DNA from: Stenotrophomonas sp. Ste86
GTDB lineage: Bacteria > Pseudomonadota > Gammaproteobacteria > Xanthomonadales > Xanthomonadaceae
Length of the DNA: 64,000 nucleotides
Assembly (NCBI RefSeq): GCF_024519465.1
Contig: NZ_JALJRW010000016.1
Span: 34,340-98,339, forward strand
Direction: 5' to 3'
Positions 35,117 through 48,161 of this stretch are shown piece by piece. Positions within the stretch are counted from its first letter, which is position 1, and each line of letters begins with the position of its first letter. The position numbers were made by a program, and so were the translations under genes. The notes under the pieces were generated by a model that had not been told where the DNA came from, did no database searches, and saw only the letters and a list, made by a program, of their open reading frames with translations.

Positions 35117-36039
35117 TGAGCACCAAGCCCGCCCTCGGCAAGAAACGCGGCCTCGGCCGCGGCCTCGATGCGCTGCTGGGGCCCAAGGGCGCGGTGACTC
35201 AGGTGCAGGCCGCGGCGGTGATCGAACCGCTGCCCGGTGAAGTGCTGCGCAAGCTGCCGGTCGGCCAGCTGCAGCCGGGCAAGTACCAGCCGCGCCGCGA
35301 CATGGATGAGACCAAGCTCGCCGAGCTGGCCGAATCGATCAAGGCGCAGGGCGTGATCCAGCCGATCCTGGTCCGCCAGCTTGGCCCGGACAGCTTCGAG
35401 ATCGTCGCCGGCGAACGGCGCTGGCGCGCCTCGCAGCTGGCCGGCCTGGACGACGTGCCGGTGGTGGTGCGCGAGCTGGAAGACCGCACCGTCATCGCGA
35501 TGGCGCTGATCGAGAACATCCAGCGCGAAGACCTCAACCCGCTTGAAGAAGCCGAGGCGCTGCAGCGCCTGATCAGCGAATTCGCACTCACCCACGCCGA
35601 GGCCGCCCAGGCCGTCGGCCGCTCGCGCGCGGCGGTGTCCAACCTGCTGCGCCTGCTCGAGCTGCCGATCGCCATCCGCCTGCTGCTGGAAACCCGCCGG
35701 CTGGAAATGGGTCATGCCCGCGCGCTGCTGACGCTGGCGCCGGAATTGGCCAGCAAGCTGGCCCAGGAAGCGGCCGACCAGGGCTGGTCGGTACGCGAAG
35801 TGGAACACCGCGCGCAGCAGTTCGCCGCCGGCAAGGTGCCGGGCGCGATGCGCAAGAAGCCGACCGCCAGCGCCCCGCAGGCTGACATCGCCTCGCTGGA
35901 GACCGAGCTGTCCGAATCGCTGGGTGCGCGCGTGGCCATCAACCACGGCCGCGGCGGCAAGGGCAAGCTGATCATCCATTACACCGACCTGGACACGCTG
36001 GATGGCGTGCTCGAACGACTCCGCGTACAGAAGGGCTGA
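35116..36039 (+). CDS. parB: Chromosome-partitioning protein ParB (Spo0J)
   Basis: The protein has 307 residues. An N-terminal basic segment (KKRGLGRGLDALLG) is the usual ParA-contact region. The ParB/Sulfiredoxin CTP-binding fold follows (LPVGQLQPGKYQPRRDMDE, then IVAGERRWRASQLAGL with the GERRxRA motif and ENIQREDLNPLEEA). A helix-turn-helix that binds parS (LTHAEAAQAVGRSRAAVSNL) and a dimerisation tail complete it. I did not find a perfect parS 16-mer in the window, so the sites are elsewhere. It is coupled to parA by a TGATG overlap. Confidence 0.97.
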   Translation: MSTKPALGKKRGLGRGLDALLGPKGAVTQVQAAAVIEPLPGEVLRKLPVGQLQPGKYQPRRDMDETKLAELAESIKAQGVIQPILVRQLGPDSFEIVAGERRWRASQLAGLDDVPVVVRELEDRTVIAMALIENIQREDLNPLEEAEALQRLISEFALTHAEAAQAVGRSRAAVSNLLRLLELPIAIRLLLETRRLEMGHARALLTLAPELASKLAQEAADQGWSVREVEHRAQQFAAGKVPGAMRKKPTASAPQADIASLETELSESLGARVAINHGRGGKGKLIIHYTDLDTLDGVLERLRVQKG

Positions 36040-36074
36040 GTCCCCCGCCTGCGCAAGAGGATCACCCCACCGTA

Positions 36075-36383
36075 ATGAACCCCACCAAGGTCGACCGCAA
36101 CCATCTGTTGCGTCTGACCGACCTGCCGAATGTCGGGCCGGCCTGTGAGAAAGATCTGCGTCTGATCGGCATCCGCGTGCCCGCGCACCTGCGCGGCCGC
36201 GATGCCTATGACATGTATGCGCAACTGTGCCTGCGCACCGGCGTTATGCACGATCCCTGCGTGATCGACGTGTTCCTGTCGGTCCTGCGCTTCATGCAGG
36301 GCGAGGCGCCGCGCCCCTGGTGGGATTTCAGCAAGGAACGCAAGGCCACGCTGGCCAGGGATGCCCCGCTCACCTTGTGGTGA
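36075..36383 (+). CDS. Helix-hairpin-helix protein of the Cdd1 (pathogenicity-locus) family
   Basis: The protein has 102 residues. The N-terminal half LLRLTDLPNVGPACEKDLRL is a helix-hairpin-helix of the type used for nonspecific DNA contact, and GIRVPAHLRGRDAYDMYAQL plus a conserved HDPCVIDVFLS block and the C-terminal PWWDFSKERKA match the Cdd1 family, a small group often found in proteobacteria with no firm function. It follows parB by 35 bases on the same strand and precedes a SUFU-domain gene by 41 bases; whether they share an mRNA is unclear. Confidence 0.8.
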   Translation: MNPTKVDRNHLLRLTDLPNVGPACEKDLRLIGIRVPAHLRGRDAYDMYAQLCLRTGVMHDPCVIDVFLSVLRFMQGEAPRPWWDFSKERKATLARDAPLTLW

Positions 36384-36424
36384 GCCAGCACCTGGGCCAC
36401 GGTGGTCATCACCAGGAGCCACTG

Positions 36425-37150
36425 ATGAGCAATGAACACGACGAACTGAGCCCGGGCGGCAGCCCGATCCTGCTGCACACGCAGGAGAAAGACTTCGCGC
36501 CGGCCCACGGCGAGGAATGCATCGAGCAGATCAGCGCGCATATCGAGCAGCACCTGGGGCCGATCTCGGGCGTCTTCCACGAGATCATTTCCGATGCGGT
36601 GCACATCGACGTACACGTGGTCCCGGCCACCGACGCGTTCCCGCACCTGCGGCTGGTGACGTCGGGCATGAGCGACCTGCCGATGACCCTGCCCGAGGGC
36701 GTGGAGGCACCGCAGCACATGGAGCTGATGGTCACCCTGCCGGCCGACTGGCCGATCCAGCACGCCGATTTCGAGGACGAGCGGTACTACTGGCCGATCC
36801 GCCTGCTCAAGGGCCTGGCGCGGCTGCCGCACAAGTTCGATACCTGGCTGGGCTTTGGCCACACCGTGCCCAACGGCCATCCGGCCGAGCCCTATGCGCC
36901 GGGCGTGGGCTTCGACGGCGCGATCGTGCTGCCGCCGGTGAGCGCTCCGGAAGACTTCGGCCACCTGGTGATCGATGCACACAAGACCATCGTCTTCATG
37001 ACGCTGGTCCCGCTGTATCCGGAAGAGATGGCGCTGAAGTTGAAGAAGGGCAGCGATGCACTGCTGGACCGTTTCGACGCCAAGGGCATCAAGGATCTCA
37101 TCGACCCGGCGCGCGTCAACGTGGCCAGGAAGCGCTTCGGGTTGTTCTGA
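36425..37150 (+). CDS. Suppressor-of-fused (SUFU) domain protein
   Basis: The protein has 241 residues from ATG 36425. The SUFU fold is indicated by HLRLVTSGMSDLPM, ELMVTLPADWPI, YYWPIRLLKGLARLPHKFDTWLGFGHTVPNG and VSAPEDFGHLVI, followed by TLVPLYPEEMALKLKKGSDALLDRF. In animals SUFU acts in Hedgehog signalling; in bacteria the domain occurs in immunity proteins of toxin systems and as free-standing cytoplasmic proteins of unknown role. No polymorphic toxin gene is adjacent here, so an immunity role has no local support. The Cdd1-like gene precedes it. Confidence 0.85.
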   Translation: MSNEHDELSPGGSPILLHTQEKDFAPAHGEECIEQISAHIEQHLGPISGVFHEIISDAVHIDVHVVPATDAFPHLRLVTSGMSDLPMTLPEGVEAPQHMELMVTLPADWPIQHADFEDERYYWPIRLLKGLARLPHKFDTWLGFGHTVPNGHPAEPYAPGVGFDGAIVLPPVSAPEDFGHLVIDAHKTIVFMTLVPLYPEEMALKLKKGSDALLDRFDAKGIKDLIDPARVNVARKRFGLF

Positions 37151-37200
37151 GCCCGGCGCATCGGCGATATCCTGTCCACAGCAATTTCCAGGACCCTGCC

Positions 37201-38166
37201 ATGACCGTTCTTGTCACCGGCGCCGCCGGCTTCATCGGCGCCAACACCCTGCGTGCCCTGCTGGATGCCGGTGAAACGGTGGTCGGGCTGGACAACTACA
37301 ACGACTACTACGACCCGCAGATCAAGCGCGACCGCGTGGCCGCGCTGTGCCCGGATGCCGATATCCGCGTGCTCGACCTCACCGACCGGGACGGCCTGGC
37401 CGCGCTGTTCGATGAGGTCAAGCCGACCCGCGTGATCCACCTGGCCGCGCAGGCCGGCGTGCGCTATTCGCTGGAAAATCCGTACGCCTACGTCGACAGC
37501 AACCTGGTCGGCTTCGTCAACATGCTCGAGCTGTGCCGGCATCGCGGCGTGGCGCACCTGGTGTATGCCTCCAGCAGCTCGGTCTACGGCGACTCGGCCA
37601 CGCCGCCGTTCTCCGAAGACCAGCGCATCGACAAGCCACGTTCGCTGTATGCCGCCACCAAGGCAGCCAACGAACTGATGGCCTACACCTACGCGCAGTT
37701 GTATGGCCTGCATGCCACCGGCCTGCGCTTCTTCACCGTGTACGGTCCGTGGGGCCGTCCGGACATGGCGCCGCTGCTGTTTTCGCGCGCAGTGCTGGCC
37801 GGACGCCCCATCGATGTGTTCAACGACGGAAGAATGCAGCGCGATTTCACACATGTTTCCGACATCGTGGCCGGTATCCTCGGCGCGCTGGCGCATCCGT
37901 CCGGCGAGGACGTGCCGCACCGTGTATTCAACCTCGGCAACCACACGCCGATCGAGCTGGAGCATTTCATCGGGATCATCGAGGCGGCCGCAGGACGCCC
38001 GGCGCACAAGGTCTACAAGCCGATGCAGCCCGGCGACATGGTCCGCACCATGGCCGACACCCGTCGCGCCCATGACGCATTCGGCTATGAACCGGCCACG
38101 CCGATCGAGCAGGGCCTGCCGCCCGTGGTGGCCTGGTGCCGCGACTATTTCGGCGATCACGCCTGA
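37201..38166 (+). CDS. NAD-dependent epimerase, UDP-glucuronate 4-epimerase-like
   Basis: The protein has 321 residues. It is an extended short-chain dehydrogenase/reductase: the NAD-binding GAAGFIGANTLRALL at residue ~7, IHLAAQAGVRYSLENPYAYV, SSSSVYG with catalytic Ser, and the YAATK active-site Tyr-Lys pair. FFTVYGPWGRPDMAPLLF is typical of UDP-glucuronate/UDP-galacturonate 4-epimerases (CapI/LpsL/WbnF group). Products feed lipopolysaccharide or capsule synthesis. The following glycosyltransferase and LAB_N genes support an envelope-sugar role. The substrate is inferred from similarity of blocks only. Confidence 0.87.
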   Translation: MTVLVTGAAGFIGANTLRALLDAGETVVGLDNYNDYYDPQIKRDRVAALCPDADIRVLDLTDRDGLAALFDEVKPTRVIHLAAQAGVRYSLENPYAYVDSNLVGFVNMLELCRHRGVAHLVYASSSSVYGDSATPPFSEDQRIDKPRSLYAATKAANELMAYTYAQLYGLHATGLRFFTVYGPWGRPDMAPLLFSRAVLAGRPIDVFNDGRMQRDFTHVSDIVAGILGALAHPSGEDVPHRVFNLGNHTPIELEHFIGIIEAAAGRPAHKVYKPMQPGDMVRTMADTRRAHDAFGYEPATPIEQGLPPVVAWCRDYFGDHA

Positions 38167-38253
38167 CACACATCTCCCAATTCATCTTCGGATAACCTCG
38201 GGAGCGGAAAATGCGCGCTCTTTTTCGATCCCGGCCCTTCGCAGAGCCCGACC

Positions 38254-38976
38254 ATGAGCCAACCCCAGTTGTCGGTCGTCGTCCCGGTCTTCAATGAACG
38301 CGACAACGTCACCCCCCTGATCGAGGAGATCACCGCCGCCCTGCGCGGACGGATCGACTTCGAGATCGTCTACATCGACGACCATTCGCGCGATGACACC
38401 CTGGCCGTGCTGCAGGGGCTCAAGGCCGCCAACCCGGGATTGCGGGTGCTGCACCACATCAACCAGAGCGGGCAGAGCACCGCCGTGCGCACCGGGGTGA
38501 AGCATGCACGCGCGCCGTGGATCGCCACCTTGGACGGCGACGGGCAGAACGATCCGGCCGACATCCCCAAGCTGCTGGCCGCACGTGCGGCCGCCGCCCC
38601 GGAGGTCAAGCTGTTCGCCGGTTGGCGGGTCAACCGCCAGGACTCGGGCAGCAAGCGCTGGGCCAGCAAGTGGGCCAACGCGATCCGCGCGCGCATGCTG
38701 CGCGATGACACCCCCGACACCGGCTGCGGCATCAAGCTGTTCGAACGCGCCGCGTTCCTGGACCTGCCGTACTTCGACCACATGCACCGCTACCTGCCCG
38801 CGCTGATGCAGCGTGCCGGCTGGAAGACCGTCAGCGTGCCGGTCAACCACCGCCACCGCACCGCCGGGGTGTCCAAGTACAACAACCTGGGCCGGGCGCT
38901 GGTCGGCATCCGCGACCTGCGTGGGGTGGCCTGGCTGATCACGCGCAGCAAGCGCACCGCCGTGGAAGAACGCTGA
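38254..38976 (+). CDS. Family 2 glycosyltransferase (polyprenyl-phosphate sugar transferase-like)
   Basis: The protein has 240 residues. The GT-A fold begins LSVVVPVFNERDNVTPL, with IDDHSRDDT and the metal site TLDGDGQNDPADIP (DxD-like). HMHRYLPALMQRAGWK and VNHRHRTAGVSKYNNLGRAL are the conserved acceptor-side blocks of dolichyl/undecaprenyl-phosphate mannose/glucose/Ara4N transferases. It lacks the C-terminal membrane helices seen in GtrB/ArnC. The stop overlaps the start of a LAB_N membrane protein gene (TGATG), which may supply the membrane part. It lies 87 bases after the epimerase; together they probably build a lipid-linked sugar for surface glycan modification. Confidence 0.88.
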   Translation: MSQPQLSVVVPVFNERDNVTPLIEEITAALRGRIDFEIVYIDDHSRDDTLAVLQGLKAANPGLRVLHHINQSGQSTAVRTGVKHARAPWIATLDGDGQNDPADIPKLLAARAAAAPEVKLFAGWRVNRQDSGSKRWASKWANAIRARMLRDDTPDTGCGIKLFERAAFLDLPYFDHMHRYLPALMQRAGWKTVSVPVNHRHRTAGVSKYNNLGRALVGIRDLRGVAWLITRSKRTAVEER

Positions 38977-39317
38977 TGGAGCTGCACTGGCTCGACCAAC
39001 CGTTGACCTGGCTGTACTGGACCGGCCTGCACGTGACCGGCTGGAAGCTGATCGGCTATACCGGCGCGCTGATGTTCGGCGGCCGCTGGCTGGTGCAGTT
39101 CGTGGCCTCCAAACGCGCCGGCAAGCCGGTGATCCCGCGCCTGTTCTGGTACATGAGCGTGGTCGGTAGCCTGATGACCCTGAGCTACTTCCTGTTCTCG
39201 GCCAAGCAGGACTCGGTGGGTGTATTGCAGAACCTGTTCCCGGCGTTCACCGCGCTGTACAGCCTGAAGCTGGATATCGCCCACCGTGGGTGGAAGCGGG
39301 ACAAGGCGGCGCATTAG
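38976..39317 (+). CDS. Lipid-A-disaccharide-synthase N-terminal (LAB_N) domain membrane protein
   Basis: The protein has 113 residues with three predicted membrane helices. The LAB_N signature is clear: GALMFGGRWLVQFVASKRAGKPVIPRLFWYMSVVG, then LMTLSYFLFSAKQDSVGVLQNLFPAF and LYSLKLDI. The domain was named from the LpxB N-terminus but occurs alone next to GT2 genes like the one upstream, where it likely forms a membrane partner. It overlaps the GT2 stop by one base. Confidence 0.9.
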   Translation: MELHWLDQPLTWLYWTGLHVTGWKLIGYTGALMFGGRWLVQFVASKRAGKPVIPRLFWYMSVVGSLMTLSYFLFSAKQDSVGVLQNLFPAFTALYSLKLDIAHRGWKRDKAAH

Positions 39318-39325
39318 GGCGGGGC

Positions 39326-39343
39326 GACGGAACGCGTTCCGTC
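39326..39343. promoter_or_regulatory. Perfect 18-bp palindrome after the LAB_N gene
   Basis: GACGGAACGCGTTCCGTC is a perfect palindrome 9 bases after the LAB_N stop. With no loop and no T-run it looks more like a protein-binding dyad than a terminator. It precedes the DUF885 gene by about 105 bases. Confidence 0.45.
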
Positions 39344-39448
39344 AATGCCACCCCAGGTTCATGGGGCCCGGCAGGACCTTTGAACCATGCGCAGGGCCGC
39401 CGCCGGGTGCCATCATCGGGGTTTGCCGTCTCCCGGGAACCCCTGATC

Positions 39449-41233
39449 GTGAAATCACCGCTCGTCACCGCGTTGCTGCTCGCCCTGGCCCTTCCTGCCG
39501 GCGCCGCCCTGGCCGCTGCGCCGGCCGCACCGACCACCGCCCCGGCCAGCCTGGCTGCTGAAAGCCCCGCCGATGCGCAGTTCCGCGCCATCTACGAGAA
39601 GGAATGGAAGTGGCGCCAGGACGGCGGTGGTGCGGCCAGCGAGGATGAAGACGGCCCGGCCAACGCCACCCGCATGCCCGACGTGGGCGAGGCCGCCCAG
39701 CAGGCGCGGCTGAAGGTCTGGGACGACGTGCTGGCCCAGCTGGACAAGGTCGACCGCAAGGCGCTGTCGCCGGACAACCAGATCAACTACGCCATCTACC
39801 GCGACCAGGTGTTCAACCTGGCCGCCGAGGTGCGGCTGGGCGGCTATGAAATGCCGTTCAACGCCGACTCCTCGTTCTGGTCGAGCCTGTCGTTCATGGC
39901 CCGCCGCGAGATGAAGACCGCGACGGATTACCGCAACTACATCGCGCGCCTCAACGATGTGCCGCGTTACTTCGACCAGCAGACCGAGAACATGCGCGCC
40001 GGGCTCAAGCGCGGCTTCAGCGTGCCGCGCGCGGTGCTGGACGGCCGCGAGGTCTCCATCGCCACCGTGTCCGAACTCAAGGACCCGACCGCCTCACCGC
40101 TGTATGCACCGTTCAAGAAGCTGCCGGCCAGCATTCCCGCCGCCGAGCAGGCGCAGCTGCAGGCGCAGGCGCGCCAGGCCATCAGCGACAGCGTGGTGCC
40201 GGCGTTCGGCAAGCTGCGCACGTTCTTCGTCAGCGAGTACGTGCCGCAGGCGCGCACCACGCTGGCGGCCGAGGCGATGCCCGGTGGCGAGGCGTATTAC
40301 AAGCAGCAGATCCACCAATACACCACGCTGGACCTGACCCCGCAGCAGATCCACGAGATCGGCCTGAAGGAAGTGGCGCGCATCCAGGAGGAAATGAACG
40401 CGATCATCAAGCAGGTCCAGTTCAAGGGCAGCTTCGCGCAGTTCCTCACCTTCCTGCGCACCGACCCGCAGTTCTACGCCAAGACCCCGGACGAGCTGCT
40501 GTATCGCGCCGCGTGGATCTCCAAGCGCGTGGACGGGGTGATCGGCAAGTACATGACCCTGCCGCGCGCGCGCTTCACCATCGTGCCGGTGCCGCCGGAC
40601 ATCGCCCCGTTCTGGACTGCCGGGCGCGGTGGCATGGGCACCTACTGGCTCAACACCTACAACCTGCCGGCGCGACCGCTGTACAACCTGCCGGCGCTGA
40701 CCCTGCACGAGTCCGACCCGGGCCATGCGCTGCAGGGTGCGCTGGCCGCCGAGCACGGCGACCAGCCCGAGTTCCGCCGCACCGCCTACATTTCCGCCTA
40801 CGGCGAGGGCTGGGGCCTGTACTGCGAGAAGCTCGGCGTGGAGATGGGCATCTACGAAACCCCGTACGAGGATTTCGGCCGCCTGACCTACGAAATGTGG
40901 CGCGCCGCGCGCCTGGTGATCGACACCGGCGTGCACCACAAGGGCTGGACCCGCGAGCAGGCCATCGCCTACCTGCGCGACCACACCGCGCTGAGCGAGC
41001 ATGAAGTGACCACCGAAGTGGACCGCTACATCTCCTGGCCGGGCCAGGCGCTGAGCTACAAGCTGGGCGAGATCGCGATCGTGCGCCTGCGCGCCCAGGC
41101 CGAAAAGGAACTGGGCGACCGCTTCGACGTGAAGGGCTTCCACGATGCCGTGCTGCAGCAGGGCTCGGTGCCGCTGCCGGTGCTGGAGCAGCAGATCCAG
41201 GCGTACATCGCCCAGCGCAAGGCCGCTGGCTGA
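39449..41233 (+). CDS. DUF885-family exported protein (metallopeptidase-like)
   Basis: The protein has 594 residues from GTG 39449, chosen because it begins the signal peptide KSPLVTALLLALALPAGAALA; the frame is open further upstream without coding signs. The mature part is helical throughout, as in DUF885. The HESDPGHALQ block, followed ~35 residues later by SAYGEGWGLYCEKLG, has the HExxx…E(G)W arrangement seen in this family and in gluzincin-like carboxypeptidases, so a zinc peptidase is likely. DYRNYIARLNDVPRYFDQQ and the C-terminal SWPGQALSYKLGE are further family marks. Xanthomonads carry several such genes. No substrate can be assigned; it probably acts in the periplasm. Confidence 0.85.
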   Translation: MKSPLVTALLLALALPAGAALAAAPAAPTTAPASLAAESPADAQFRAIYEKEWKWRQDGGGAASEDEDGPANATRMPDVGEAAQQARLKVWDDVLAQLDKVDRKALSPDNQINYAIYRDQVFNLAAEVRLGGYEMPFNADSSFWSSLSFMARREMKTATDYRNYIARLNDVPRYFDQQTENMRAGLKRGFSVPRAVLDGREVSIATVSELKDPTASPLYAPFKKLPASIPAAEQAQLQAQARQAISDSVVPAFGKLRTFFVSEYVPQARTTLAAEAMPGGEAYYKQQIHQYTTLDLTPQQIHEIGLKEVARIQEEMNAIIKQVQFKGSFAQFLTFLRTDPQFYAKTPDELLYRAAWISKRVDGVIGKYMTLPRARFTIVPVPPDIAPFWTAGRGGMGTYWLNTYNLPARPLYNLPALTLHESDPGHALQGALAAEHGDQPEFRRTAYISAYGEGWGLYCEKLGVEMGIYETPYEDFGRLTYEMWRAARLVIDTGVHHKGWTREQAIAYLRDHTALSEHEVTTEVDRYISWPGQALSYKLGEIAIVRLRAQAEKELGDRFDVKGFHDAVLQQGSVPLPVLEQQIQAYIAQRKAAG

Positions 41234-41333
41234 GTACAACGGGGTCGGCCGCGCCACGGCAGACCCCGCCAAGGTGAACCCATGCCGGCGGCTGCGATTG
41301 TGTAACGCGCAAGCCGCCGGCTACCCTGCCGGC

Positions 41334-41702
41334 ATGTTCCGTTCTGCCCGCCCGCATTCGTCCCTGCTGCTGCGCCTGCTGATGCTGGTCGCGGTCGGCC
41401 TGGGCGTGTTCGGCACGGCGACGGCCTCGGCACTGGCCGACATCCACATCAGCCTGCATACCGATGCTGCGCCCACCGATGCGGCCACTCCGGACAGCAA
41501 TGATCCCGATGCGAGTGACGGTGACCTGTTGCACGCGTTGGTCCATTGCGGGCATTGCCATGGTCATGGCGGCGTCCTGCCGATGGCCTCGCTGCCGTGG
41601 CTGCTGCCCACCGCGCCCGCGCACAGCGTGCCGGTCGGGTTGACCGCGCAGTTGCGCACCCAGCCGCCCGAGAGCCTGCTGCGCCCCCCGATAGCGTCCT
41701 GA
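41334..41702 (+). CDS. Small His-rich exported protein at head of metal-efflux operon (CzcI-like)
   Basis: The protein has 122 residues from ATG 41334. It has a signal-type hydrophobic N-terminus (LLLRLLMLVAVGLGVFGTATASA), a His/Asp-rich middle (DIHISLHTD… NDPDASDGDL) and a metal-binding-like motif HALVHCGHCHGHGG. It lies directly before czcC, in the position of czcI in Cupriavidus-type czc operons, whose product is a small periplasmic protein that modulates metal response. Sequence similarity to CzcI itself cannot be confirmed by eye, so the role is inferred from position and composition. Confidence 0.7.
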   Translation: MFRSARPHSSLLLRLLMLVAVGLGVFGTATASALADIHISLHTDAAPTDAATPDSNDPDASDGDLLHALVHCGHCHGHGGVLPMASLPWLLPTAPAHSVPVGLTAQLRTQPPESLLRPPIAS

Positions 41703-41759
41703 TGCCTTGCGGCCACGCCCCGCCGTTGTCCATCTGAACCGCTATCTGGAGAGTCCCCC

Positions 41760-43048
41760 ATGTGGATGCGCATGGCAGCCTTGGCTGTCGTTGCGTTCGT
41801 GCCGTGCGTGTATGCGCAGGGTACGGATACGCCTGACCCGTTGACCCTCGACGCCGCCATCGCGCGCGTCGCCCACTATCACCCCGACCTGCGCCTGGCC
41901 GACGCGCAGCGCCCGATCTGGGAAGCCCGCCGCGATGCGGCGGCGCTGACGCCGCCGCTCACCGTCGGCGTCGAGCTTGAGAACGCGCTCGGCACCGGCG
42001 ATGCCAGCGGCTTCCGTACTGCCGAGCTGACCGTCACCCTGGCCGGCGTGCTGGAACGTGGCGGCAAGCTGGACGCGCGGCGTGCAGTGGCCCAGGCCAA
42101 CATCGACAGCCTGGCGCCGCAGCGCGAGACCGCACGCCTGGACCTGCTGGCCGAGGTCGCCCGCCGCTACCTCGCCATCACCGAGGCGCGCCAGCGACTG
42201 GGCATCGCCACCACCGACATCGAGCAGCGCAAGCGCGCGGTCGCCGCCGCGCGGTTGCGCCTGCAGGCCGGCGCCTCGCCCGAATCGGTGCTGCTGACCG
42301 CACAGGCCATGCTGGCCCAGGCCGAACTGGACCGCGATCGGGCCCGCCAGGCCGACCAGTCCGCACGTGCCGCCCTGTCCGCGCTCTGGCGGCAACGCGA
42401 TCCCGGCTTCGACGTGGTCACCGGCGACCCCATGCAGCTGCCGGCCCTGCAGGACTTTGCGGTGTTGGCCGAGGAACTGCAGCGCACCCCGGAACTGGCG
42501 GTACTGGCCGGTGAACGGCGCATCCGCGAGGCGCAGGTCCAGTTGGCGCGCACCGCCGCGCGGCCGGATCTCAGCTGGCAGGTCGGGGTCCGCAACAACC
42601 GCGACAGCCGCGACAGCGCCTTCGTGGCCGGTTTCAGCCTGCCGCTGGGCAGCGTCGCGCGTGCCGCGCCGGAGATCCGCGCCGCCGAGGCCGAGCTGGC
42701 GCTCAACAGCGTCGAACGCGACGCACGCGCCCTGCAGCTGTACGCCACGCTGGCCGAGGCGCACGGGCGCTACCTGACCGCGCAGCTGGAAGTCACGCGC
42801 ATGGCGCGCGATGTGCTGCCGCAGCTCAAGCGCGCCGAAAACGCCGCCGAGAAGGCCTGGCGCGCCGGCGCCATCAGCTACATGGAATGGGCGCAGCTGC
42901 AGGCCATGCGCATCGACGCGCGCCAACGCCAGCTCGATGCGGCCATCGCCGCCCAGACCGCGTTGATCGAAATCCAGCGCCTGACCGGCCAAAGCATGGT
43001 CGCCGCCAGCGACACCCCCACGCCCCACGCGTCCACGGAGGACCGCCG

Positions 43049-43052
<4 letters not shown>
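41760..43052 (+). CDS. czcC: TolC-family outer-membrane efflux protein, CzcC-like
   Basis: The protein has 430 residues; ATG 41760 follows a GGAGAG site. A short signal peptide ends near VYAQG. The protein is almost wholly helical with the doubled TolC repeat: LDAAIARVAHYHPDLRLADAQ and ITEARQRLGIATTDIEQRKRA… in the first half, SFVAGF-like strand (AFVAGFSLPLGSVARAAPEI) in the second. It forms the trimeric outer-membrane channel of the tripartite pump with the next two gene products. Its stop overlaps the czcB start by four bases. Confidence 0.92.
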
Positions 43053-47244
<4,192 letters not shown>

Positions 47245-47298
47245 ATCGAACGGCGGCACGCCTTGCCGCGTGCCGCCATGCCGACGCCAAAGGCGGCG

Positions 47299-48000
47299 TC
47301 ACCAATGCGACGGCTTGTCGATGGGCTTTTTCCCGGTCCGGATGCGATCTGGCAGCTGGCATGCTGCCAGTTCCTCGTCGCGAATGTGGTTCCGCGCCCA
47401 GTGCGCATTCGCCGATAGCGATGACATCATGTTCCGGTGGGAGACTGCGCCGTCCTCTGGAGGACGTCTTGGCGTAGTCACTCCGAGCCGGATGTGGGGA
47501 AAATCTGCTTTGATCGCACGCAGCACGGGTTCCACGTCGCTGTCGTTGGAGCACACGACCAACTGCGAGAACGCTCCGGAAGCCGCATCCCGATACATTG
47601 CCAGTGCAATGTTCACATCGGTCTGCTTTTCCTCGAGCTTCCATACTTTCACGCGGTCGTTGCGATCGAACGCTACGCCATCGACATAACGCGGCATCTT
47701 TGTTCCGCTGCGATCATGCGTGTGTGTCCCCATCGTTTTCTGGAAGCGGGCGCCATGTCGGGCCTCGTGCCCGCGCAGGAAGCAGTCCTGGGCGATGGTC
47801 GATGCATTGCCATGCGTCGAGAACCGGGCCAGGCAGAACGCGCTGAACTACCTGACCAACGTCACCTGGGACTCAGGATCCTGTTCGTGGAGCAAGCGGT
47901 GGAACAGCGCCACCCTGTCGATCCACTTATAGCGCGTTCCCCGGATACGGCCGTAGTAGAAGTTGTAGCCATCCATGTAGACGGCGGTTGCGTTGATCAT
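47299..48000 (-). pseudogene. NYN (PIN-like RNase) domain gene interrupted by an in-frame amber codon
   Basis: Reading from ATG 48000 (AAGGA nine bases upstream) gives a typical NYN N-terminus, ATAVYMDGYNFYYGRIRGTR, for 50 residues and then TAG at 47850–47848. The same frame continues without any other stop to 47299 with the rest of the domain: FSAFCLARFSTHGNA, MPRYVDGVAF, KQTDVNIALAMYRDAA, VVCSNDSDVEPVLRAI. All expected acidic residues of the PIN-like site are therefore present but split by a single stop; TAG could come from a Tyr codon (TAC/TAT) by one change. Internal starts (ATG 47733) would miss the first catalytic Asp. A perfect terminator stands only 22 bases upstream, leaving almost no room for a promoter. 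Sequencing error remains possible. Confidence 0.75.
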
Positions 48001-48021
48001 GCACACGTTCCTTCGGGCATG

Positions 48022-48047
48022 AAAAAACCGCCTTACGGCGGTTTTTT
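48022..48047. terminator. Strong bidirectional intrinsic terminator
   Basis: AAAAAACCGCC-TTAC-GGCGGTTTTTT: a GC stem flanked by A6/T6, competent on both strands. It follows the glycosyltransferase gene (minus strand) and lies 22 bases before the NYN start codon. Confidence 0.93.
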
Positions 48048-48161
48048 CGTCCCAAGCCGTTTAGCCAACTGAATGACGACGGCGAGGGCGGGGTCGTGCG
48101 TCCATTACGGCAGCCCCTGCCGGGGAGGTCAAATGACCGGGTCACACTCTTTCATGGCGGT

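Noticed and set aside
32000..37000. A parS site near parA/parB
   Set aside because: No 16-mer close to TGTTTCACGTGAAACA or its known variants was seen by eye in this part of the window.
47299..48000. Frameshift in the NYN gene
   Set aside because: Both halves are in the same reading frame; only one substitution-type stop codon separates them.
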